From the NCBI RefSeq assembly GCF_022747945.1, contig NZ_JALDST010000001.1, positions 1,798,001 through 1,862,000 of the forward strand: a DNA stretch of 64,000 nucleotides. Direction: 5' to 3'. Source of the DNA: Micromonospora sp. R77 (GTDB taxonomy: Bacteria; Actinomycetota; Actinomycetes; Mycobacteriales; Micromonosporaceae). The notes under the pieces were generated by a model. That model did no database searches and had not been told where the DNA came from. It was given only the letters and a program-made list of their open reading frames with translations. Positions 35,004 through 43,673 of the stretch are shown here, piece after piece; within the stretch, counting starts at the first letter, position 1; every line of letters starts with the position of its first letter. A program made the position numbers and the translations under genes.

Positions 35004-36464
35004 ATGAGCGAGCTGGAGATCGCCGGCCGGGTCGTGGAGCTGGTCCGCCGGCTCGCCGGCCCGGACGCGCAGGCCGAGGCCGTGGTGACCCGGACCGACC
35101 TGGCGCTGACCCGGTTCGCCAATTCCTTCATCCACCAGAACGTCGCCGAGTCGGGCGTCACGGTGCGGCTGCGGGTGCACGCCGACGGGCGTACCGCGTC
35201 GGGTGGCGGGAGCCTGGTCGACCCGGACGGCCTGCGGGCACTGGTCGAGCGGACGCTGACCGCCGCCCGGCTCTGCCCGCCCGACCCGGCGTGGCCGGGG
35301 TTGACGCCACCGTCGCCGGTGCCGCCGGGCACGACTCCCGACGAGGCCACCGTGCACGCCGACCCGGACGAGCGGGCCGCCCGGGTGCGTGCCTTCGTGG
35401 ACGCGGCCGGCGGGCTGGAGGCGGCCGGTTTCTGCCGCACCTCCCACCGGTCGGGCGCGTTCGCCAACTCGGCCGGGCACACGGCGCAGGGGAGCAGCGC
35501 GGAGGCGGCGATGGACGGCATCGCCCGTACCGGCGGGTCGGACGGGGTGGCCCGGCTCTGCGCCGACCGGCTCGCCGACCTCGACGGCGCGCTGCTGGGG
35601 GCCCGGGCGGCGGCGAAGGCACGGGCCGGCGTCGACCCCGTCGAGCTGCCCCCGGGGCGCTACGAGGTCGTCCTCGAACCGGCCGCCGTCGCCGACCTGC
35701 TGCAGAATCTCGCCTGGTACGGCTTCAACGGCAAGCGGTACGCCGAGCGCCAGAGCTTCGCCGAGCCGGGTGCCGCCCAGTTCGACCCGGCGGTCTCCCT
35801 GGTCGACGACCCGCTGCACGCCTCGACCCTGCCGTACGACCTGGAGGGCACCGGTCGCGGGCCGCTGACCCTGGTGGACGCGGGGGTGACCCGGGCGGTC
35901 GCGCACGACCGGCGCAGCGGCGCGGAGGCGGGCAGCGGCTCGACCGGGCACGGCATGCTGGGCGCGGCCACGTTCGGCCCCATCCCCCGCAACCTCCGGC
36001 TCCTCCCCGCCCCGAACGGCAGCACCCCCACCGGCGGCACCCCGGCGCCGGGCGGTGGGGCGGCAGGCGGCGGCACGGCCGGCGGTGGGGCGGACGTGCT
36101 GCCCGTGGTGGCGGGTGGGGTGACCGGTGCGGTGGCCGACCCGGACACCGCCGAGCTGGTCGCCGGGATGGAGCGAGGGCTGCTGGTCAGCGACTTCTGG
36201 TACACCCGGGTGCTCGACCCGAAGAGCCTGGTCATCACCGGGCTGACCCGCAACGGGGTGTGGCTGGTGGAGGACGGCGTGCCCACCCGGGCGGTGCGGG
36301 ACTTCCGGTTCACCGAGTCCTACCCGCGGGCGCTCGGACCGGGCGCGGTACGCGGCCTCGGACGGCGGTCGGTGCGGCAGCCGGACCGGATGGACGGCTC
36401 GTGGTGGCAGGCCCCGCCGCTACGGCTGGCCACCTGGAACTTCACCGGCGGCGCATCCGGCTGA
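35004..36464 (+). CDS. tldE: TldE/PmbA-family protease partner subunit
   Basis: A 486-residue PmbA/TldE homolog lacking the HExxxH zinc motif, as expected for the non-catalytic partner. Conserved areas include NSFIHQNVAESGVTVRLRV, FANSAGHTAQGSSAEAAMDGIAR and GMERGLLVSDFWYTRVLDP. An unusual Gly/Ala/Pro-rich insertion (about 333-372) contains GGTPAPGGGAAGGG and looks like a flexible linker from slippage. ATG 35004 follows GGAAGGGTCG. It works with TldD on peptides. Confidence 0.92.
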   Translation: MSELEIAGRVVELVRRLAGPDAQAEAVVTRTDLALTRFANSFIHQNVAESGVTVRLRVHADGRTASGGGSLVDPDGLRALVERTLTAARLCPPDPAWPGLTPPSPVPPGTTPDEATVHADPDERAARVRAFVDAAGGLEAAGFCRTSHRSGAFANSAGHTAQGSSAEAAMDGIARTGGSDGVARLCADRLADLDGALLGARAAAKARAGVDPVELPPGRYEVVLEPAAVADLLQNLAWYGFNGKRYAERQSFAEPGAAQFDPAVSLVDDPLHASTLPYDLEGTGRGPLTLVDAGVTRAVAHDRRSGAEAGSGSTGHGMLGAATFGPIPRNLRLLPAPNGSTPTGGTPAPGGGAAGGGTAGGGADVLPVVAGGVTGAVADPDTAELVAGMERGLLVSDFWYTRVLDPKSLVITGLTRNGVWLVEDGVPTRAVRDFRFTESYPRALGPGAVRGLGRRSVRQPDRMDGSWWQAPPLRLATWNFTGGASG

Positions 36465-36556
36465 CCGGTCCGACCGTGGCCACCCCGGCGCCCCCGGCTG
36501 GCCGGTCGGGCCGCGGCCCCTCCCGGCGCCGACAGGCGAGGTCGGGCGTAGTCGAA

Positions 36557-36622
36557 CGCTACGAGTTTGATGACGTAAACGAATCACCGCGCCGATTCAT
36601 CTTCGTCATCAAACTCGTAGCG
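36557..36622. terminator. Perfect 19-bp palindrome after tldE
   Basis: CGCTACGAGTTTGATGACG (36557-36575) and its exact complement (36604-36622) flank a 28-nt loop, 93 nt after the tldE stop. Its AT content is unusual for this genome. It is likely a terminator or a mobile palindromic repeat. Confidence 0.6.
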
Positions 36623-37042
36623 TCGCGCGACAGGTTGTCGGCGACTCGGTGTGCGACGTCGCGGCGGCCGGCAGGGCGTGGTGCTGCTCGCCGTTCTCGC
36701 CACCGGACGCACGCGCTGACTCGGGCGCGGGCGCGGTGACGGGGCCGTGTCTCCGGCCCGTCGGCGGGCCGTGACACGCTCCCGGTGAGGCGGCCCACCC
36801 CGCGTTCGTACATTGATCTTGGTCTAGGGTCTTTCCAACCTGCGGGACACACGGGACACTGCGTTGCGCGGCCGGGCCGCGAAGATCGGCGTAACGTGTG
36901 TCACTTAGCTGCGCCGTCACGCCGGTGCGGTCGTTGGTGTGTGCGCATGACGTGGCAGTGGACGCGGTCTCGCCGGTCCGCTGACCGGTACCGAACGAGA
37001 TCCGCCGCCCGCGAGGGCTGCCCGTCAGGGAGACGAACTCGA
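36623..37042 (+). promoter_or_regulatory. Long non-coding leader/promoter region of sdhCAB
   Basis: No convincing gene is seen in 36465-37042. A hairpin (GTGTC 747-751, GGCCCG 755-760, CGGGCC 765-770, GACAC 773-777 of the 36-kb block) may end upstream transcription. TAGGGT at 36825-36830 is a -10 candidate, implying a 5' leader of about 200 nt. A GGAG site lies 9 nt before the sdhC ATG. Short frames here have poor coding character. Confidence 0.4.
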
Positions 37043-37849
37043 ATGACATCAACGGCAACGAGGCCGCGGGGCGGGCGAGCGCGCGCCGCCATCGCGGCGA
37101 AGACGTTGCGGACCGACCGCTGGTGGCTCGCCCCACTGATCACCGTCATCGGGCTCAGCGCCTGGGTCGCCTACGCGACGGTCCGGGTCTTCATGCACCG
37201 CGACTACTGGGTGCCGCAGTACCACTACCTGACCCCGTTCTACTCCCCCTGCGTCACCGAGCGTTGCGTCGAGGGCTCCTCGCACTTCGGCAGCTTCCTG
37301 CCCGGCTGGTGGATCATCCCGGACGCGGCGCTGACCCTGCCGTTCCTGCTGCTGTTCCGGCTGACCTGCTACTACTACCGCAAGGCGTACTACCGGTCGT
37401 TCTGGCTGTCGCCGCCGGCCTGCGCCGTGCCGGACGGTCACCAGTCCTACAGCGGTGAGACCCGCTTCCCGCTGCTCGGCCAGAACCTGCACCGCTACTT
37501 CTTCTACGCCGCCGCGATCATCTCGGTGATCAACACCTGGGACGCCATCTACGCGTTCCACTCGCCGAAGGGCTTCGGCTTCGGGCTGGGCAACCTGATC
37601 CTGCTGGCCAACGTGGTGATGCTCTGGGCGTACACAATCTCCTGCCACTCGTGCCGGCACATCATCGGCGGCCGGCTCAAGCACTTCTCCAAGCACCCGG
37701 TCCGGTACAAGGCCTGGACGATCGTCTCCAAGCTCAACGTCCGGCACATGCAGCTCGCCTGGATCACCCTCGGCACCCTCGCGTTCACGGACTTCTACGT
37801 CATGGCGGTGGCGGCCGGCTGGTTCAACGACCTGCGGTTCATCAACTAG
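37043..37849 (+). CDS. sdhC: Succinate dehydrogenase membrane anchor, Sdh1 type
   Basis: A 268-residue protein with about five membrane helices (for example LAPLITVIGLSAWVAYATV, IIPDAALTLPFLLLFRLTCYYY, YFFYAAAIISVINTWDAIY). Histidines in NLHRYFF, CHSCRHI and VRHMQ may bind heme. It resembles the single large anchor of actinobacterial Sdh1 rather than separate SdhC and SdhD. It carries electrons between the Fe-S subunit and menaquinone. ATG 37043 gives the basic leader MTSTATRPRGG. It lies 12 nt before sdhA. Confidence 0.88.
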   Translation: MTSTATRPRGGRARAAIAAKTLRTDRWWLAPLITVIGLSAWVAYATVRVFMHRDYWVPQYHYLTPFYSPCVTERCVEGSSHFGSFLPGWWIIPDAALTLPFLLLFRLTCYYYRKAYYRSFWLSPPACAVPDGHQSYSGETRFPLLGQNLHRYFFYAAAIISVINTWDAIYAFHSPKGFGFGLGNLILLANVVMLWAYTISCHSCRHIIGGRLKHFSKHPVRYKAWTIVSKLNVRHMQLAWITLGTLAFTDFYVMAVAAGWFNDLRFIN

Positions 37850-37861
37850 AGGGCCCTGGAC

Positions 37862-39775
37862 ATGACTGAGACGCGAATCGAACGACACCACTACGACGTC
37901 GTCGTGATCGGGGCCGGCGGCGCCGGCCTGCGCGCGGCGATCGAGGCCCGGCTCGCCGGCAAGAAGACGGCGATCATCTCCAAGTCGCTCTTCGGCAAGG
38001 CGCACACGGTGATGGCCGAGGGCGGCGCGGCGGCCGCGATGGGGAACGTGAACAGCCGGGACAACTGGCAGGTGCACTTCCGGGACACCATGCGCGGCGG
38101 CAAGTTCCTCAACAACTTCCGGATGGCCGAGCTGCACGCGAAGGAGTCGCCGCAGCGGATCTGGGAGCTGGAGACGTACGGCGCGCTCTTCGACCGCACC
38201 AAGGACGGGAAGATCTCGCAGCGCAACTTCGGTGGCCACGAGTACCCGCGCCTGGCGCACGTCGGCGACCGGACCGGCCTGGAGCTGATCCGCACCCTCC
38301 AGCAGAAGATCGTCTCCCTCCAGCAGGAGGACAAGCGGGAGTTCGGCAGCTACGACGCCCGGATCAAGGTCTTCGCCGAGACCACCATCACCGAGCTGCT
38401 GCTCGACGGCGACCGGGTGGCCGGCGCGTTCGGCTACTACCGGGAGTCCGGCGAGTTCGTGCTCTTCGAGGCGCCGGCCGTGGTACTGGCGACCGGCGGG
38501 GTCGGCCGCTCCTACAAGGTCACCTCGAACTCGTGGGAGTACACCGGGGACGGTCACGCCCTCGCGCTGCGCGCCGGGGCGACGCTGATCAACATGGAGT
38601 TCCTCCAGTTCCACCCGACCGGCATGGTCTGGCCGCCCTCGGTGAAGGGCATCCTGGTCACCGAGTCGGTGCGCGGCGACGGCGGCGTGCTGAAGAACTC
38701 CGACGGCAAGCGGTTCATGTTCGACTACGTCCCCGACGTCTTCCGCAAGCAGTACGCGGAGACCGAGGAGGAGGCGGACCGCTGGTACACCGACCCGGAC
38801 AACAACCGGCGTCCGCCGGAGCTGCTGCCCCGCGACGAGGTCGCGCGGGCGATCAACAGCGAGGTCAAGGCCGGTCGGGGTACGCCGGCCGGCGGCGTCT
38901 ACCTGGACATCGCGTCCCGGCGTTCGGCGGAGGAGATCCGTCGTCGCCTACCGTCGATGTACCACCAGTTCAAGGAGCTGGCCGACGTCGACATCACCAA
39001 GGAGCCGATGGAGGTCGGCCCGACCTGTCACTACGTGATGGGCGGCGTCGAGGTGGACCCGGACACGGGCGCCGCACACGGCACCGTGCGGGGGCTCTTC
39101 GCCGCCGGTGAGGTCTCCGGCGGCATGCACGGCTCCAACCGGCTCGGCGGCAACTCGCTGTCGGACCTGCTGGTCTTCGGCAAGCGGGCCGGCGGTCACG
39201 CCGCTTCGTACGCCGACCAGCTCGGCTCACGCCCGACGATCGCCGTCGGGGCGGTCGAGGCGGCGGTGGAGACGGCCCTCGCGCCGCTGCAGCGGGACAC
39301 CGGCGAGAGCCCGTACACCCTCCAGCAGGACCTCCAGGCGGTCATGGGGGATCTCGTCGGCATCATCCGGCGGGAGGGCGAGCTGGTCGACGCGCTGAGC
39401 CGGCTGGTGGAGCTGCGAGAGCGGGTGGCCAAGGTGAGCGCGGCCGGCGGCCGGCGCTACAACCCGGGCTGGCACCTGGCGCTGGACCTGCGCAACATGC
39501 TGGTGGTGTCGGAGTGCACCGCGAAGGCGGCGCTGGAGCGGCAGGAGTCCCGCGGCGGGCACACCCGGGAGGACCACCCGGCGATGGACCCGGCCTGGCG
39601 GCGGGTCAACCTGGTCTGCTCGCTGGACGGCGACACGGTCCGCCTGACGCACAAGCCGCTGCCGAAGATGCGGCCGGAGCTGATCGGCCTCTTCGACCGG
39701 ACGGAGCTGGCCAAGTACCTGACCGACGAGGAGCTCGCCGAGTTCGACGCCCTCGCTGCGGAAGAGGAGCGCTGA
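37862..39775 (+). CDS. sdhA: Succinate dehydrogenase/fumarate reductase flavoprotein subunit
   Basis: A 637-residue FAD protein that oxidises succinate to fumarate in the TCA cycle. The FAD-binding fold starts VVVIGAGGAGLRAA (13-26). His48 in GKAHTVMAEGG is the likely covalent FAD residue. Active-site areas are FHPTGM near 251 and ESVRGDGGVLKNS near 266. The C-terminal domain is complete. It lies between sdhC and sdhB in a single operon ending at a strong terminator. Confidence 0.95.
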   Translation: MTETRIERHHYDVVVIGAGGAGLRAAIEARLAGKKTAIISKSLFGKAHTVMAEGGAAAAMGNVNSRDNWQVHFRDTMRGGKFLNNFRMAELHAKESPQRIWELETYGALFDRTKDGKISQRNFGGHEYPRLAHVGDRTGLELIRTLQQKIVSLQQEDKREFGSYDARIKVFAETTITELLLDGDRVAGAFGYYRESGEFVLFEAPAVVLATGGVGRSYKVTSNSWEYTGDGHALALRAGATLINMEFLQFHPTGMVWPPSVKGILVTESVRGDGGVLKNSDGKRFMFDYVPDVFRKQYAETEEEADRWYTDPDNNRRPPELLPRDEVARAINSEVKAGRGTPAGGVYLDIASRRSAEEIRRRLPSMYHQFKELADVDITKEPMEVGPTCHYVMGGVEVDPDTGAAHGTVRGLFAAGEVSGGMHGSNRLGGNSLSDLLVFGKRAGGHAASYADQLGSRPTIAVGAVEAAVETALAPLQRDTGESPYTLQQDLQAVMGDLVGIIRREGELVDALSRLVELRERVAKVSAAGGRRYNPGWHLALDLRNMLVVSECTAKAALERQESRGGHTREDHPAMDPAWRRVNLVCSLDGDTVRLTHKPLPKMRPELIGLFDRTELAKYLTDEELAEFDALAAEEER

Positions 39776-39778
39776 GCA

Positions 39779-40882
39779 ATGGGCAACCACAGTTCACCGG
39801 CGGCCGGCAAGTCGGGCGCGAAGCGACAGTTCCGCATCTGGCGGGGCGACGAGAACGGCGGCGACCTGCAGGACTACGCCGTCGAGGTGAACGAGGGCGA
39901 GGTGGTCCTCGACGTCATCCACCGGCTCCAGGCCACCGAGGCGCCCGACCTGGCCTGCCGGTGGAACTGCAAGGCCGGCAAGTGCGGCTCCTGCTCGATG
40001 GAGATCAACGGCAAGCCGCGGCTGAGCTGCATGACCCGGATGTCGACGTTCGAGGAGAACGAGACCGTCACGGTCACGCCGCTGCGCACGTTCCCGGTCA
40101 TCCGGGACCTGGTCACCGACGTCTCGTTCAACTACGAGAAGGCCCGGGAGACCCCGGCGTTCGCGCCGCCGGCCGACCTGGCGCCCGGTGACTACCGGAT
40201 GCAGCAGGTGGACGTCGAGCGCTCGCAGGAGTTCCGCAAGTGCATCGAGTGCTTCCTCTGCCAGAACGTCTGCCACGTGATCCGCGACCACGACGAGAAC
40301 AAGCAGGCCTTCTCGGGCCCGCGGTTCTTCATCCGGGCCGCCGAGCTGGACATGCACCCGCTCGACGCGAAGACCGACCGCAAGGAGTACGCGCAGGCCG
40401 AGCAGGGCCTCGGGTTCTGCAACATCACCAAGTGCTGCACCGAGGTCTGCCCCGAGCACATCAAGATCACTGACAACGCGATCATCCCCATGAAGGAGCG
40501 CGTCGTCGACCGCAGGTACGATCCCCTGGTGTGGCTTGGTAGCAAGATCTTCCGGAGGGGTCAGGTGCCTCAGACCAGCTCGACCAGCGGGCATCACCGC
40601 GGGGCCGTGACCGCCAGCGCAGCCCACGGCGGTGTGCACTCGCACGCCGGCGGCTCGCACGATGCGCGGGCCGAGGCCCAGGTGCAGCAGGGCGTCAACT
40701 GGCACCGCGAGGTGCCGCACCCGACCGCCCCGGCGGTCGACGACAACGGCAAGCTGCCGCTGACGGAGCTGACCTTCGACCGGGCGGCGGCACCGTCGCC
40801 GTTCGGTGACGACGTCACGTTCCCGCTGCCGCCGGAGCACCTCAACTTCGCGCATCCGCAGCAGGACGACCCGAAGCACTGA
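39779..40882 (+). CDS. sdhB: Succinate dehydrogenase iron-sulfur subunit with long C-terminal tail
   Basis: A 367-residue protein, against about 250 for most SdhB. [2Fe-2S] ligands are Cys64, 69, 72 and 84 (NCKAGKCGSC, then SCMTR). The [4Fe-4S]/[3Fe-4S] ligands lie in CIECFLCQNVC near 154-165 and CCTEVCPEHI near 221-230. Beyond about residue 262 is a tail rich in His, Ala, Gly and Pro (TSGHHRGAVTASAAHGG and so on) that is probably disordered. ATG 39779 lies 3 nt after the sdhA stop. Confidence 0.94.
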   Translation: MGNHSSPAAGKSGAKRQFRIWRGDENGGDLQDYAVEVNEGEVVLDVIHRLQATEAPDLACRWNCKAGKCGSCSMEINGKPRLSCMTRMSTFEENETVTVTPLRTFPVIRDLVTDVSFNYEKARETPAFAPPADLAPGDYRMQQVDVERSQEFRKCIECFLCQNVCHVIRDHDENKQAFSGPRFFIRAAELDMHPLDAKTDRKEYAQAEQGLGFCNITKCCTEVCPEHIKITDNAIIPMKERVVDRRYDPLVWLGSKIFRRGQVPQTSSTSGHHRGAVTASAAHGGVHSHAGGSHDARAEAQVQQGVNWHREVPHPTAPAVDDNGKLPLTELTFDRAAAPSPFGDDVTFPLPPEHLNFAHPQQDDPKH

Positions 40883-40899
40883 GCACCACGACGACAACG

Positions 40900-40940
40900 A
40901 CGGGGGCCGCGGCGACTGCCGCCGGCCCCCGTCCCCTTTT
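40900..40940 (+). terminator. Intrinsic terminator of sdhCAB
   Basis: ACGGGGGCCGCGGC (40900-40913) pairs with GCCGCCGGCCCCCGT (40918-40932) around GACT and is followed by CCCCTTTT. This is the clearest rho-independent terminator in the window. Confidence 0.85.
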
Positions 40941-41003
40941 CGACCGGCTGTCCGGTTCCGCCGGCCGGGTGCGACCGGCCGCGGCCGGGCTGTCCGGTTC
41001 CGC

Positions 41004-41444
41004 TCAGCGGGCGGCGAGCAGTGGCCGCAGGGCGGCGACGATCGGGGCGTCGGCGGGGAGCCAGTCGACGGTGTCCAGTTCGGCGGCGGTCAGCCAGCGC
41101 AGCGCGGCGTGTTCCAGCGCGGTCGGCTCGTCGTCGTGCAGCAGCCGGGCCGCGTACACCTTGAGGACCGAGCGGCCGTGGGCCATCCGTACGTCCCGGC
41201 CGACCCGGTCGCCGATCTCCACGCGTACGGCGAGCTCCTCGGCGCACTCGCGGACCAGCGCGGCGGTCTCGCTCTCCCCCGGCTCGACCTTGCCGCCGGG
41301 GAACTCCCACCGGCCGGCCACCTCCGGCGGTGCGGACCGGGCGCAGGCCAGGACCCGCCCGTCCGCGATGATGGCCGCCCCGACGACCACCTTCGGCTCG
41401 CGCCGGTCAGCCTGTCCGTTCCCGCTTACCCGTTCGGTCTGCAC
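41004..41444 (-). CDS. NUDIX hydrolase, MutT-like
   Basis: A 146-residue enzyme with a full Nudix box (residues 50-72: GGKVEPGESETAALVRECAE and following EL). MutT-like enzymes hydrolyse 8-oxo-dGTP and other damaged nucleotides. Conserved GRWEFPGGK points to the MutT/8-oxo-dGTP class; mycobacterial MutT2 is the closest match I recall, since a PCD-like gene also sits beside it. GTG 41444 has CACGCT 8 nt upstream. Confidence 0.88.
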   Translation of the reverse strand: MQTERVSGNGQADRREPKVVVGAAIIADGRVLACARSAPPEVAGRWEFPGGKVEPGESETAALVRECAEELAVRVEIGDRVGRDVRMAHGRSVLKVYAARLLHDDEPTALEHAALRWLTAAELDTVDWLPADAPIVAALRPLLAAR

Positions 41445-41628
41445 AGGCGTCCAGCGTGCCAGATCAATCGGCGGTTTGGGTAGCGCCCTCCTCCGTCAGG
41501 TCAGCAGAGAACGGAAGTGTGGGCGTGGACACACCTTCTGTGCGACGACAGACTAGGGGATGTCGACGAGGACACGGGATGGCGACGATTTGGCCACAAG
41601 CCGTCAACGACGCCTGGGAGGTGCGGTG

Positions 41629-41937
41629 ATGCGCGTGCTGTTCAGCGGCCGGGCGAAGCACGACTATCTCAGCGACGCACTCACCCTGCTCTCCGGGTGG
41701 ACCCGGGAGGGTGAGCAGATCCGCCGGATCCTCGTCCTGGACGACACCCAGCATGCCGCCCTCACCGAGCGGGTGAAGGTGGTCGCGGACGCGCTCCGGG
41801 TGCGCCCGGACATCAGCCGGCGCGCGGATCGTACCCAGATCCGGGTCGGGCACGGCGACGGAGAGCCACTGACGGAGGGCGAGGTCCTGCTCGCCGCCCG
41901 CATCGAGGACGCCGTCCGCGCCGTCACCAACCCCTGA
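41629..41937 (+). CDS. Pterin-4a-carbinolamine dehydratase-like protein lacking catalytic histidines
   Basis: A 102-residue protein with the PCD/DCoH layout: LLSGWTREGEQIRRILVLDD, a helix with ALTERVKVVADALRV, then RTQIRVGHGDGEPLTEGEVLLAARI. The helix normally ends in an HHP motif; here it reads RVRPD, so the catalytic histidines are missing. It may be a structural or binding relative rather than a dehydratase. ATG 41629 follows GGGAGG by 6 nt. Its position beside a MutT-like gene matches mycobacteria (phhB-mutT2). Family confidence is moderate. Confidence 0.8.
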   Translation: MRVLFSGRAKHDYLSDALTLLSGWTREGEQIRRILVLDDTQHAALTERVKVVADALRVRPDISRRADRTQIRVGHGDGEPLTEGEVLLAARIEDAVRAVTNP

Positions 41938-41947
41938 CCTGACCTTC

Positions 41948-41980
41948 CAGGGGCCCGCCGACCACGTCGGCGGGCCCCTG
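41948..41980. terminator. Perfect 15-bp hairpin
   Basis: CAGGGGCCCGCCGAC (41948-41962) and its exact complement (41966-41980) flank CAC, 10 nt after the PCD-like gene. It lies just before the -10 of the next gene, so it insulates the two. Confidence 0.8.
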
Positions 41981-42005
41981 GCGCGTGGTGCCTACCGTGG
42001 AGCGC

Positions 42006-42368
42006 ATGGCCAAGGCGACGTACGACCGCAAGGAACAGTTCCAGCAGATCCAGAGCGGCCTGCTCACCGGCGAGCAGATCATCGCCGTCTACGACGCGAT
42101 CGGCACGGGCACCGGGTTCATCGGAGTGACCGACCGGCGGGTGATCATCCAGGACCGGTCATTCGTGGGCAAGCGCTTCGCCATCACCAGCATCCCGTAC
42201 TCGAAGATCACCAGCGTGAGCGTGGTGAGCAACAAGTCGTGGGGCGGGTCGTTCTTCTCCACCGGCGCGATCGCCATCCACGTCGGCGCGCACACCTACG
42301 AGGTGGAGTTCCGGGGTTCGGAGAAGAGCCACCACGTGCACAACGTGATCCTGCACTACATCTCCTGA
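42006..42368 (+). CDS. PH-domain-like protein (bacterial pleckstrin-homology fold)
   Basis: A 120-residue protein. The pattern GLLTGEQIIAVYDAIGTG, FIGVTDRRVIIQDRSF, YSKITSVSVV and IAIHVGAHTYEVEFRG is that of bacterial PH-like (bPH) domains. These form beta-barrels of unclear function, sometimes linked to stress. ATG 42006 is chosen because TACCGT (41993-41998) ends 7 nt before it; an upstream start would add MVPTVER and overlap the promoter. Confidence 0.85.
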   Translation: MAKATYDRKEQFQQIQSGLLTGEQIIAVYDAIGTGTGFIGVTDRRVIIQDRSFVGKRFAITSIPYSKITSVSVVSNKSWGGSFFSTGAIAIHVGAHTYEVEFRGSEKSHHVHNVILHYIS

Positions 42369-42374
42369 CCGGGC

Positions 42375-43145
42375 ATGGTGGACCACCCAGCCCTGGCGGC
42401 GATCTACGACGCGGAGAACCCGTGGGGCCGCGACGACGACTTCTTCCTCGCGGTGGTCGGCGAGACCCCGGCGGCCCGGGTGCTCGACCTGGGCTGCGGC
42501 ACCGGACGCCTCACCGTGGCGCTCGCCGGAGCCGGCCACTCGGTAACCGGTGTCGACCCGCACCGCCCCTTCCTCGCCGCGGCACGGGTCCGGCCCGGCG
42601 CCGACCGGGTCACCTGGCGGCACGGCACCTCCGAGGTCCTGCCGGACGCCGCGTACGACGTCGCGGTGCTGACCAGCCACGTCGCGCAGGAGATCCACGT
42701 CGAGGCGGACTGGCGACGTACCCTGGCCGACCTGCACCGGGCGCTGGTGCCCGGCGGCCGGCTGGTCCTCGACTCCCGCGACCCGGCCGCCCGCCACTGG
42801 GAGCGGTGGACCCCCCGCCACTCGCGGCGTCGGCTGACGCTGCCCGACGGCACGGTGGTGACGGCCTGGACCGAGCTGACCGAGGTCGGCGAGGGCCTGG
42901 TCCGGTTCCGGCACCACCGGGTCCTCCCGGACGGCGTCGAACTGCTCGACCCGGGCACCCTCCGGTTCCGCACCGAGGACGAACTGCGGACCGCCCTGCA
43001 CGCGGCGGGCTTCGCCGTCGAGCGGATCCACGGCGGCTGGGCCGGCGAACCGGTCGGCGCGGGGGACGACGGCGAGCTGATCGTGGTGGCCGGCAGCCAC
43101 CGTCAGCCGCTCAGCGCAGCGGCTTGCGCATCTGCACCGAGGTGA
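42375..43145 (+). CDS. Class I SAM-dependent methyltransferase
   Basis: A 256-residue methyltransferase with motif I VLDLGCGTGRL (36-46), motif II at VTGVDPHR and post-motif LHRALVPGGRLVLDSRD. It transfers methyl from SAM to an unknown acceptor. ATG 42375 lies 6 nt after the PH-like gene stop, so the two may be co-transcribed. The C-terminus overlaps the convergent GNAT gene by 35 nt. Confidence 0.86.
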   Translation: MVDHPALAAIYDAENPWGRDDDFFLAVVGETPAARVLDLGCGTGRLTVALAGAGHSVTGVDPHRPFLAAARVRPGADRVTWRHGTSEVLPDAAYDVAVLTSHVAQEIHVEADWRRTLADLHRALVPGGRLVLDSRDPAARHWERWTPRHSRRRLTLPDGTVVTAWTELTEVGEGLVRFRHHRVLPDGVELLDPGTLRFRTEDELRTALHAAGFAVERIHGGWAGEPVGAGDDGELIVVAGSHRQPLSAAACASAPR

Positions 43146-43584
43146 CCTCGAAGCCCATCTCCTCGTAGAGCGCGCGGGCACCGGCGTTGAAGCCGAAGAC
43201 GTTCAGCCCGATCGACACCACGCCCAGCTCACGGCAGACCTGTTCGGCGGCCTGGATCATCGCGCGACCGTAGCCCCGGCGGCGCAGGTCCTCGCGGACC
43301 TCGAAGTCGTAGCCGAAGGCGTGCGGGCCGTCGGACTTCTGCTCCACGTGCAGCCAGAGCAGCCCCACCTCGTCGGCACCGTCGTAGGCCGTCCACAGTC
43401 GGTGGCCCTCGGTGGCCAGGCCGTCGGGCAGGAGGCGCTGGTAGTCCGCGCGGGACTTCTCCCGCGCCTCCGGCAGCGGCATGGCACCCGAGTCGGCGAT
43501 GTTCCGCGCGTAGTCCTCCTCGGCGCGCGCCCGGTACCGCTCGTACTGCTCGTCGGTCATCGGTTCGAGTCTCAGCGTCACCAT
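43111..43584 (-). CDS. GNAT-family N-acetyltransferase
   Basis: A 157-residue GNAT enzyme. The acetyl-CoA loop is EVREDLRRRGYGRAMIQAAE and the end reads LNVFGFNAGARALYEEMGFE, typical of this family. The acceptor is unknown. ATG 43584 is supported by TACCGT exactly 7 nt upstream on the minus strand, rather than a longer form starting MTGGHRG. Confidence 0.88.
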   Translation of the reverse strand: MVTLRLEPMTDEQYERYRARAEEDYARNIADSGAMPLPEAREKSRADYQRLLPDGLATEGHRLWTAYDGADEVGLLWLHVEQKSDGPHAFGYDFEVREDLRRRGYGRAMIQAAEQVCRELGVVSIGLNVFGFNAGARALYEEMGFEVTSVQMRKPLR

Positions 43585-43673
43585 CCTCGACACGGTAACC
43601 GCATCGCGGGGCCCGCGATGTCCCCCCGTCACGCGGGCCTCGACGCGGCCACGCGCCTGCGATACTCACCCGG

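Noticed and set aside
36623..36780. Small minus-strand gene upstream of sdhC
   Set aside because: The open frame is Ala/Thr/Glu-rich without a start signal; the hairpins and promoter-like DNA explain the region better.
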